DNA of 64,000 bases from Branchiostoma floridae (lineage: Eukaryota; Chordata; Leptocardii; Amphioxiformes; Branchiostomatidae), in contig NC_049990.1 in assembly GCF_000003815.2 (NCBI RefSeq), positions 6,136,330 to 6,200,329 of the forward strand, read 5' to 3'. Shown one piece after another: positions 23,346 to 34,200 of this stretch. Position numbers and translations under genes: made by a program. Under the pieces are notes generated by a model, which saw nothing but the letters and a program-made list of their open reading frames with translations, was not told the DNA's origin and searched no databases. Each line of letters opens with the position of its first letter. Position 1 is the stretch's first letter.

Positions 23346-24232
23346 AGAGGACCGGCAATGCCATAGATAGACAGAAGGGCCAACAAACGCAACTGGTGTT
23401 GGATGAAGGACACAGTCTGGATTAGAAAATCTACACTAGTGATGCTTACGCTTGGGACGGCACGCCCATCTATGCAGCGACACTTAGCTGCAGTGCACAG
23501 TAGGACCGTTAGGAGTTGCCCTTAGGTCTACGTCACATTGCCAAACCGGGACCGGGTCGGGCAGCTTTCGGGAACGAAAGGTTTGCTATAAAAGACGACG
23601 TAAAGAGAATAGTCGCGGGAATTATTTTTGTCTATTCTTACGTATAACCTTACATTTCTATTTTACGTTTGCTTAAACAGCCAGACCGGGCCCCGGTTAG
23701 GACATGTGGCGTTAGCCTTAGTAGGGTGGCAGGACTTCCGAAAAACATATCTTGGGTGTGCTTAAATTTTTTTCTCCATCTTAGTTTCACCAAGGCCACT
23801 GGCTGACATGTTCCGTCCCAGTTTGTCATTAACGTTTCAGCTGATATCCACACCTAACTATGTAGATTCAACTATATATCAGCTTGAAACTTCATCTGTG
23901 TTGATAGTGATAGACATTTCGAACATGGATTTCTGTAGTAGCAACCGCTGGCACAAACCTGAAAAAAAACTAGACTTTTCCGAATTTTCGACCTTGCAAA
24001 TGACAGATTCGGCTGGAGATGCACACTGTCCAGGCTGCTAAAATCAGGAGAAACCAGACTGATGCACATGGCAGAAGAAAGGCGGATCCTGCGGAAAGAG
24101 CTCTGCAACAGACTTGAGTCAGCTTACAGATGGCAGAGACTGTCATTCTCGTATAGGACTGTTTAGCCACAGTCGACGCTGTAGGGCTGATATCAATTAG
24201 GATTTTACCATGGTCAATATTGACCGAAGGAG

Positions 24233-24235
<3 letters not shown>

Positions 24236-24270
<35 letters not shown>
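24236..24270. repeat. (TA)n microsatellite
   Basis: An uninterrupted AT dinucleotide run of about 34 bases. Confidence 0.95.
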
Positions 24271-24273
<3 letters not shown>

Positions 24274-24363
24274 GAAAGCTCTAACTTCATAACGAACCAA
24301 TTCAACAAACGTAAGTAACGCATCAACAGGTGTATGTAAACACCGAAAGGGATGGTGATGATA

Positions 24364-24580
24364 GTTCACAATTATCCGTGGGGTAACCTAACGTTGTATC
24401 TGTTAGTTTCAAAAACAGGGTCTTCAGGGATATCAAGTCAACGGATGGTGGTTTCAAACTACAATATTTTCAACAATATTGAAGTTTTAAACCATGTATA
24501 TGCAAAATCCGTTGACTTGATATCCCTAAATGCCGGAAACAGTGGATATAGGTCACCCCGCAGATAAAGGTTAACTAGCG
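24364..24580. mobile_element. TA-flanked palindromic element, copy 1
   Basis: This is a member of the family defined precisely at 34913-35081. The left arm contains ATTATCCGTGGGGTAACCTA and a diverged tract. The right arm ends GGTCACCCCGCAGATAAAGG, TTAACTAGCG, then TA. The centre mirrors GGATATCAAGTCAACGGATG with TCCGTTGACTTGATATCCC. Confidence 0.7.
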
Positions 24581-25129
24581 TAACTAGAGGAGGAAGGAAA
24601 ACATTTGACGTTATAAGAGAGCGCAATTACAGCTACAGTGTTTGTTGTTATTCTTTCCGGTACACTTCGATCAACCTAATTAAATTCTTTTGTCACCCAG
24701 TTACATTCTAAACATTTTCTCCATAGAAGGTAACGTGGCTGTTGTATCAAAGCGAAAAATGTCCCTTTTTTCTACCCACATCACGTCTTTGTGACGCAAT
24801 CATGACGCACTTGTGACGCAAACGGGTTTTCCGTACCAAAGGTCTAGCCGTCGGAGGTGATTCTAAGAATATTAACGCCACGTAGGTGGGTGGTGGGTAA
24901 TTGGAACAACGTCTTTTGTGTCGTCATCCTCAGTTTTCTCCACGGTGAATGGGTCCGTGTGAGGATTTGGATGGGATAGATGTACATGTGACTGCTAACC
25001 CACACATTTCCTATATCCTGTTATTCCGGGTCATCCTAGATTAAGAATTAGAGGTAAAAAATTGCTAAAACAGCCTTCCTCAATAACAGAGCATGATGTT
25101 TCTCTCTAGTAGTGGTGCATTTATTCTAG

Positions 25130-25265
25130 CCTCTACCAGGTTCCACAGGTCGCTGGAAAAATAGTAGAAGTTGGCCAAATATGGCAGAAAAAATACCAGA
25201 GGAGTTAGATGGCTGAGGAGTACTCACGGTTTGCGACCTACGGTTTGCCTGGTAGAGGCTACATT
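25130..25265. repeat. Foldback fragment related to 20709 and 25987
   Basis: TAGCCTCTACCAGGTTCCAC, AGGTCGCTGGAAAAATAG and CCAGAGGAGTTAGATGG match the left arm of the elements at 20709 and 25987. The segment closes with GCCTGGTAGAGGCTA, giving a short hairpin version of the element. Confidence 0.6.
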
Positions 25266-25671
25266 TATTCTCCAAACAGGTCTTCTGGTACTCTCCAAGC
25301 AGAGGTTCGGCTTCGGCTGTGTTTTTTTTTTATATAAACTTTTAGTCGTTTTTATCGGATTTTCTATTTTGCACCGTTTTCTTCATCTTTGGCCGGAGTC
25401 GACGAAGAAAACGGCAAAAAACACAAAGGCGGTAGGTCGATTCGCGATTTTTAACCGGGAATATTATGCCGGGAAAGGAATATACACCGGAAAGCTTGTA
25501 CGGGCTAGACGAAATTTCGTCGGTTCCCGGTTAAAAAACGCGAATCGACTCAAAACATTTGTCTTGTAAGTATTCGTGTGTCTTCAACGTTGGCAAGTAC
25601 CCCAAACATTTCATTATAATACTGTGATGATCAATACTACATACAAGTAGCGAGAAGGAACAGAAGACATA

Positions 25672-25767
25672 GGAGAAATGTTCGCGGTGGTTTTGATTTC
25701 GCGGTGAAGCGGGAACCGTGAAAACCGCGAACATAAAACCACCGCGAAAGTTTCTGCATTTACAGTA
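25672..25767. repeat. Short TTCGCGGT foldback (deleted copy)
   Basis: A 96-bp derivative carries GAAATGTTCGCGGTGG, TTCGCGGTGAAGCGGG, then ACCGCGAAAG and the family terminus TGCATTTACAGTA. The middle of the full 213-bp form is absent. Confidence 0.65.
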
Positions 25768-25986
25768 ATCTGGAAGCGAGCCTAATGGCTAGTCAACACT
25801 CCCCCTCCCGGGTAAATTGAGAGGAGTTACGCAAGACTTCTCAGACAAATTGGCCGCCGGTACTGATTTATGATACCAATAGCCTCAGCCAAGTGGTACG
25901 CTCCACTTCTCAAAGGTTTGAACTATGTCTTACTGTGGAGGTACGATGTGACAACTGCTTCATTGGACTTTTTTTTGCGTACACAG

Positions 25987-26332
25987 CATACGGCTGTGAA
26001 GGTGGGTTCACTCCTTGGTTAACTCGAGCGTATATATTCAAGTCCGTATGAGTTCCGTATGGCAGTCGTCGCTTCTACCAGGCTGCACAGTTCGCTAGAA
26101 AGAAATTGAAATTGGACAAATATAGATGCATAATATGCCGGAGGAGTTAGCTGGCCAAGGAGTATAGTTTGCGACCCAGCTAACTCGTCTGGCATGTTAT
26201 TTGTTTATATTTGTCCTAGTTCTACTATTTTCCCAACGACCTGTGGAGCCTGGTAGAGGCTTAGACTTCCATACATACCTCATACGGACTTGAATTTATA
26301 CGGACATGTGAACCCCCTATACATACGGCTGT
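25987..26332. repeat. Large palindromic foldback element (copy 2)
   Basis: CATACGGCTGTGAAGGTGG on the left mirrors a segment ending CATACGGCTG on the right. The inner arms (TTCAAGTCCGTATGAG with CTCATACGGACTTGAA; GGACAAATATAGATG with TATTTGTCC) match the copy at 20709. This copy extends further outward and shows that the earlier copy is truncated. Confidence 0.65.
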
Positions 26333-26404
26333 TGGTGCAAGGCGTTTGTTCTCCAGCGGCTAGCTAGTTCAACACCTCGTTATCTTTGGATGATGAATAA
26401 AAAA

Positions 26405-26495
26405 GGAGCATGTCAGAGGATTCGAACCCAGGACCAATGGGTTTTGTGCCAAACACCCTCAGCCAATACACTACTAATGCCACCACTGTGTCACC
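26405..26495 (-). repeat. tRNA-like SINE head
   Basis: On the minus strand GGCATTAGTAGTGTATTGG (A-box-like) and GGGTTCGAATCCTCTG (B box) lie about 45 bases apart. The predicted stems are imperfect, so this is most likely a SINE head or tRNA relic rather than a working tRNA gene. Confidence 0.4.
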
Positions 26496-26510
26496 AACAT
26501 TCAATATATT

Positions 26511-26568
26511 TCAGTTGTAACGTATGAATGAGCGAGATATCAAACATAACATTCTACCGAATGATATA

Positions 26569-26604
<36 letters not shown>

Positions 26605-26740
26605 CATGTCAACCTACATGTATAAACATCGACTTCCTCTCGCTTCTTGGAAACTGTATAAATGTAGGCAGCTGTATGATCAGTTAGGATCAGTTTATCG
26701 AAAGCTGTAAGGAATATAGATTTCTCTTTACTATTCAAGT
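26511..26740 (-). mobile_element. Diverged LINE reverse-transcriptase tail, inverted
   Basis: The minus-strand frame contains SKKREEVD and AFDKLILTD, related to the TKKRE-type tail of the LINE copies at 6346 and 45241. A (TATG)n run at 26567-26605 lies at the 3' side. Confidence 0.45.
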
Positions 26741-28097
26741 ATCTGAAGTGGGGGAATTGAGTTTAAAATAATGTTTCTTTTTGATATCAATATCACCTCT
26801 ATGGAAAAATGAAAAGAATCATCAAATAAGCAGAACAAGGACAACTACCCATGTAACTATATTTAATTTGTTCAATGGAATATTTGTCATTTGTCAATGA
26901 AAAACTTTAGGTACATTAATTTACCAGTTATCATTTATATTATAACCAACATTGAATTAAAATGTGCAATATATCTTATATAATATAATAACACATACTA
27001 GTAGTATGACCATGATTTTACATCTAAAATTAATCATAAGTTTGTAACCTAAACCTAACTAAATTTTGTTTAAAATATGATATAAATCAGCTTTTAGTCA
27101 TCATATGAAACGTAACAATATCATGTTTCAGAGAATTTACTATTTTGAAACTCTTTCTTATAAATTCCCTGCTACAATAAAAGACCTAGTTTACAAAGAA
27201 TACATGATATGTCAGTTTGATGATTAACATATCCCATCATGAACAATAGCAGGGGCTGTAGATAAAGTTAGTACAAAATATCTACCCTGTGCATCTTTTC
27301 TCTGCAGCCATAAGCCATTCATATCCATAAGCGCAACAAATTATTCATTACCTTAGTTACTTTATCTATAATGCCAGAATCTGTCCAATATATGGCACAT
27401 GTATGGAATGACTATGTAAGCCTTTTGGCACAAAGTTTGTCATGGACCAGGTTAAAAGAAATTCAATCAATTTTTTCTCTTAAAATTAACCAATACACAC
27501 ATTCTCTTAAAATCAACCAATTTAACACATAGAGCACAACTTAAACAACAAACAGAATGTAATTTAAGCAACATTTAGAGTACCATTGACACATGTATCA
27601 AGTTGTGGCTACTTGGAAGACTGACAGACATTCTGTACAATATCACAATCATGTTCCAATAAATTTTTCATTATCCTGTTGTCCATTTCCTACAGATACA
27701 TGTAGGTACCTGACTACATGTATCATACACTATTGTCAGATATTATCTAATACTATATGTATTTGTATCTTGTCTAACTTTCACATAATAACACATGTAG
27801 ACAGAGATCATTAAGTTACTACCTGATTAACGATGTTAATCATTAAAAACCTCATACAAAACATTTATTAGCACTGATCAGTAACATTCATACCAAAGCT
27901 TAAACCTTAATTAGATACTGCATATGGTTTTGGAAACGGTCAGACATTTCAACTACTATTCAGTAGTTTTCGTCAGTGACACTGAAGAGATCTTGTTGGA
28001 GAGGGTTTATATACCCTAACTGTGCACTGATATGTAAAAGAGATCTAGTTGAAGAACAGGTTTATCCTAACTATGAATCAAAATGCAAAAGCAGTGC
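26740..28097. other. AT-rich region, includes the 3' flank and probable 3' UTR of monoamine oxidase
   Basis: No exon was found. On the minus strand the first AATAAA after the monoamine oxidase stop is at 27864-27869, 229 bases downstream of the stop, and is the best poly(A) signal candidate. The remainder is unstructured AT-rich DNA. Confidence 0.5.
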
Positions 28098-28235
28098 TTA
28101 TTTGTTGTACAGGACCCAGCTAGCCCCAACGGCCAACCCCACAATGGCAGTCAGTCCAATGGTGCTCAGTAACCCGGAAATGGATGGAGAATAGGTCTCA
28201 GCAAACGAGTCGACGAACGGAAGTGCTGGTACATC
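28098..28235 (-). CDS. MAO: MAO exon 15 (tail anchor and stop)
   Basis: 138 bp encoding [40 protein letters not shown] and VLYNK, then TAA. The hydrophobic run is the single C-terminal helix that inserts MAO in the mitochondrial outer membrane. Confidence 0.92.
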   Translation of the reverse strand, partial: DVPALPFVDSFAETYSPSISGLLSTIGLTAIVGLAVGASWVLYNK

Positions 28236-31200
28236 CTAAAGGAAGGGGAAAAAATGGTTGATTAATACATTCTTTCATTCATTCTACAAGTCCAGATCGT
28301 ATTGGAAGGTAAAGCCTGCCCTCTCCATCCAATGCTAAGTTTACTCCCTAACCAAAGTCAGGTACCCATTTTTACACCTAGCATCTAGGGATTGAACCAG
28401 TGACCTCTCAATCTTGTGTCACTAGCCTAGCCACAGGGACATTTGAGGCCCCCCTACCTATTGATTGGACCAGGTATCTATTGAATATCATTGATACCTC
28501 ACAGGGTTGGACAAGTCCACTAGCCCGATTGTCAAGGGCAAGTAAAAGTGCAGATTGGACAAGTGCATGTAGCAAGTAACAGTTGTTAATGAGTGATATT
28601 TTGATAGACTGACGATACTTTTCAGTCATGGCATCAGTCATTGGCTACACAGAAAAATAGAGCTAGTAATAAAAGAATTCCATTGCTGGAAGTGACATAC
28701 GTACTTAGAAAAAATTTCGTTTAAATTTGGGCAAAAGATGGTCTGGGCTAGTAAATTTTTATGTACATGCCAGGCAGGACAAGTGAATTTTAGAAAACTT
28801 GTCCAACCCTGCCCCAAATCATGATGTACTGTACCTCAGACTGAGGAGCATCTTGCCAAACTTCGCCTTCCTTGATTTTTCCCATGGCATGAAGGATCTG
28901 AAAAAGACAGATTATATCATTCTTGTACATAAACACCAAGCTGTTTAAGACTGTTTAAGCTGTTTAATTGTACATCTCCTAGAAAGAGCCTTGCCCTCAG
29001 CCATATAACCACAATACGAACTACAACTTGTTATATCTTATTTATATTGTGTCAACCACACTATGCAGCATAAGGTGCGGGAAGGACTTTGACTTTTATA
29101 ACAAATTTTGTATTTCCCCCTCACCTCCCTCGCTGCCCTCTCCCCGGCCTGGACCGCCCCCTCCATGTAGCCTGACCAATGGGTGGCCGTCTCTGTTCCA
29201 GCAAAGAACACTCTGCCGAATGGCTCTCTCACTATCCTGTATACAATAACAAGGAAAGGAAAGTGATCATGATTCAGTTTTGACTCACTGAAGACTTCCA
29301 CTGGTCGTGACAGAGAGGACAGACGCTATGCACAGGTTCATTGTACTAGGAGAAACCCCTTAGCACTTTTCAACAAGCAAAATGTCCTGTCCTAAGGACT
29401 GCAACCCTTTCCGGTTGCGTGCATGTCTGGTGAGCAACACAGTCAGAATCGAACTCATGGCTTCTAGTTCCAGAGGCAGGGCCATTAACCACTTGACTAT
29501 GCGCAAAGAACAACCTGCCAAAAGGCTCTCGCACAATTCCAACAATTCACATTGAAAGGTTATGATATACAAAAATCTAGATCAATCTTATCATCCAAAT
29601 CAAGAATTGTTTTAGTGCAAACATTTTTTTAAATTTGTATTTGTAATTTAATGGGTGTCAGTGACTGAAATGACTTTACTAGATGACACTACACATGTAT
29701 CATAATATAAACACAATGACCTGCCAAACTGTGTGAGCACACCAGGGGGCAGCGCTGTGGTGTAACATCCTCCCGAGTACGGCTCCTCCAGCCAGTTCTT
29801 CTCCACATAACAGGTGGGCTGGAAGTGACAGTCAATAAAAACAAACCTTAGATACACCTACCCTCTTATCCATACTTCCAGTGGGGCTAACTGTCATTTT
29901 AAGGGGGGGGGGGTGCTGGTTTGCGATTTTCAACGGTCTCTTTTGGCGGGAAAGGGACTTTGCTGTTGAATGGAATTTGCCCCGTCTCGAAGCCTTTTGA
30001 GGCGGGGAAAACTCCCTTCCTCTGCAAACTCCCTTTCCCGGCAAAAGAGAACCTAGCCAACGTTGAAAATCATGAACCACCCCCTTAAATAAAAGCCTGC
30101 CTTGCTCAAATTCTACAGCAAGATACACATAAGAAAACAAACAATGTTGATAAATCAGTTCGAGGTTTTGCCAGGAAAGTTAATAATGATCTGAAATTTG
30201 GTGGATAAAAGACTTCTGAATCATCATAATATATACTGTAAATGCATTTAAGTTTGCGGGGATTTAATTTCGCGGTAGCAGGAAAAGGGACTTTTCGCGG
30301 TGGATTTAAGTTCGCGGTAACACCATAGACTGCAATCTAATACCATTATAGAAAAATGTTCACGGTGGTTTCAATTTCGCGGTCACCGTGGTCACCGCGA
30401 ATACCGCGAACATTAATCCACCGCGAACATTTCTGCATTTACAGTACTTTGTATATAATATGTCCCAACATTAGAGTTGTGTACCTTACTTCTGAGCGAG
30501 GCTGGGAACTTCCACTTTGACATATGTTATGTATAACACAACACACTGCACATGCTCACTTCAAACTGTGAACTAGCTTATTATCAAAAACCACCAGCAC
30601 AACGGAACTGAGATGTAATACTTACATGTAGAAGTTCCTTCAGGCCAAATGTTTTGGCATATCCTTTACATATCAGGTTCCTCCTGCAAATAGATTGGCA
30701 ATAAAGTTCATAAAGATCCAGATAATCACCAAGAAGGTTATACAATCTTGCCAGGTGACTTTTTTCAAATGCCTAAAATTACGATGTACAATGTTGAGTT
30801 TCTGTGCTTATTCCTTGTATTTACAGACAGACCAAGCCAGTTAGAATATAGCCTTGTTGCTAATTTGGAATGCATCAGAATTGAAATTCAACTGTTAAAA
30901 ATTGAAATTCAATTGTTCTTTTCCAAGTCATGGCTTCCCCCTCTCCCTTCTTCCTATTGGGCACCACACCAATTTAATTTGTTTGTTCTCGGTGGATGCT
31001 CGGTGTCAAGTTCAAATGGCAATATTTAAAAAAAAACGCAGTTTACAGTTTGCAATAACTAGCCATTTACTTACACTAATACCTAAATACACTGTTTTTG
31101 AAAACAACGGATATAGGTTACCCCGCGGATAAAGGTGAACTATCGTTAGGTTGGCAAGTACGAAAATTGAAAGAACTTACCTTTCATCTTCACTGTAGTT

Positions 31201-34200
31201 TGAGTACCTCCTGGCTTTGTTGGCGGGGACAAATCTAGGTTTCAAGCAGAAACAAAAATTTAACAATTACAGCTGTATTCTGACAATTACATAATGTCTG
31301 TTAATTTTGTTTTCCCTGCAACCACAAATTTGAACAATTCCAGTCATAGCCATCTAAGCAATGTAAAAGTTTATAATACCAGTAGGTAAAATGTTAGATA
31401 AAATGTGACATAAAATAACAATCGTCACAACTAAACACACTTTTTCAATATACATATGGAACTTCTCCTAAAACTTTAATCTATCAATTGGATCTGTATA
31501 AAACTTAAAGTTAACCTTTGAATTTATCATAATACACTAACTACATGTCATGTACAGGTACTGACCCAATGATGGCAGGGTAGGATCCGTCAGGCTTGGT
31601 GTCATCTAGGGTAAACTCTACAGGACAGTCATCGTCTTCAATCACACCCATCCCTGACATACCTGTAGATAGCATTGAAAACATAATCAATTATCCAATG
31701 ACAGTTTAATTTTGTATATGTTAACTGAATCTTTTCTGCAAGACTTGTTGTGACCTGTACTTAGCCCGGTGTGGCAAAAATGTGCAATAAAGGTTTTCAA
31801 TCAATCAATCAATCAACTAATTGGTCCACTCTCTAATGTGTTTCAATAGCCTGACAAGTTGCTTCACAGTTTGCAGAGAATAAAGGAGAATGAAAGATGA
31901 GAGTCAGACCAATGTTAAGACTAGATATTTTGAATAAACCTATGAAAAACATCAACTGCAATCTTTATCTTTTCAAGAATATCAAAACTTAACTGGAGCT
32001 TAATCAGAGTGTTGACTACTTAAGAGCTAATCTCCAAATTACCATAACTAAGGACAAATGCAATGTACAAAAGATAGTAGAAAAAATACGAGAATAAAAT
32101 ATTATTACACAGAAATACCTACCCTTCTCTGTCCAGTAAGCCTTCTCATAGTACATCATGGTTTTGATGACAGAACCCATGGGCATGCGCTGGATCATCT
32201 GGTTCCTGACTGGGGAGAGGGGAGGGCTGAAGGACAGCCTCAGCTGCAGGGGTGGGGGGATGGCCACAATGGAGTACTCTGCCTGGGAAATAAATCACAA
32301 AACACTGTAAATTCTGTTACAAAGATTTATCAAATAGAGAGCAGCTGTTACTAAATAACTCATAATTCACTGGAAGGCATTTCAGCACTTGGGACAGGAT
32401 GTTATGTTTTTATGATGTATCCTCCATTTTGTGCAGCATTTTATACAATCTACTAGACACTAACCAAAATCTAGAAAAAAACACACTAAAAATTCCGATT
32501 TCAGGAAGGCATGGAAGCAAGCATAGACAATGAATCAAAGATCATTCTCGTAACTTTATGAAATATTCAGTTTTTTTGTTGTGAATTTATTGCTTTGTTT
32601 GTTATTGTGAATTTCCTGCATTTTCTGCGTGGTTCTAGCCGGGTATCCAGCCAAAATGATAGCTCCTACTGAAGAGTCTCTTCTGTCCTCTCCGCAAATA
32701 CGGACTTGTAGAGGCTGGATACCAGGCTAGGGTACATGTGGTTCTGTTCATTTCCCTGACAGACCAGCTTTGAATTTGACTCCAGGTCAAGCTAAACTCC
32801 TATACTCCTAGTCTCTGGTTACACAACTTCTGCCTCACATCTTGTCACTGTAAAATATTTACATAACTAAGGACACACATCAGGACAAACAAACACACGG
32901 ACAAAACAAAAACAAGGCCTCTGGATTATTTTCTTGGAGGCAACTAACGAGGATGGTACCCAGGAACAATGTGATCCACTTTCAGTCTGGATCCTGAAAA
33001 AAATTACCTCAAGGATTAGTCTTCAGTAACTATCGTTACCTGAAAACTGTCTCCGCTCAGCGTATCCACGGTGACGCCTGTCTCAGTTTGTGTAACTTGG
33101 AGACGGAGCTGTTCAGCATCACCCTGTTGCCTAGCAACTCGGCCAGCCGCAGACTGACCTGCTGCGTGCCGCCCACCAACTTCCTCTCCTAAAACAGTAA
33201 TCATTGATTTTAATGAAAATTACTACATTTACTTTAAGCTATTTTGGTTCAGATCCTTCTTATTAAGTCCTGGAAAAGAGTCCAGAAATAGTACAACACA
33301 AAAGCATGGATCTGGCAGCAAATAAAAATTAAAGTGATCAAAGGGTATGAGTTCCTTAAGTACTAGAGGACCAGAAATTAATAATAGCAACAAGGAGTTT
33401 AAAGAGCCTTCAGTTGGCAGCATCGAGTAAATGTGGAGTTGAATGGGGTGTACTGGCAGTGCTCTTTGCTAATTTGCGTGCTAATTTCAGAAAGGCTGCT
33501 TCAGATGTATCTGATGAGCAGGCTGGGTTTGCTTTATGCTAAATTTAGGCACCAATTTTAACTTAAAAGTTTAACGTAGCATGCACCGCATGGGTCTGGC
33601 TTGAATTACAACGCTAGATTACCTTTATCCGTTTGGTAACCTATATCCGTTTTTTTCAAGTACAGGGTATTTAAGGATATCAAGTCAACGACGGTGGTTC
33701 TAAACTGCAATGTTTCAAAAATACAGATTGTGTATTGCAATTTGTTGCCACAGTCCGTCGACTTGATATCCCTAAAATCGTGTTTTTAGAAACAACGAAT
33801 ATAGGTTACCCCGCGGATAAAGGTGAAGTAGCGTTAACAGTGCCTGATTATTTTTTATTTGCCTGATTATACTCTGCTAAAAAGTACATGGTACCGGAAA
33901 TGGGCAGAGTCAAAAATAGCAACGCAAATTCCTAATACTAGTTATTGTGTTGTAATTGGGATAAATTACATGTCTGCTAGGGGACTGACCTGCAATGAAT
34001 TAGGAGGGGCTTTGTGAAGTATTATTATCATGGTATATGCATAATACATTACATAAATGTCTGTTGTCTATTTTTCTACCAAAGGCTTCAAGCTTAATGA
34101 CTATCACAAAATTCCAAAATCTTTACATGTTTCAAATTCTAAAATCATCTTTCTATTTGAAATGATCTCCTTAGCAGAGGTTAACACTGCAGTACCACAA

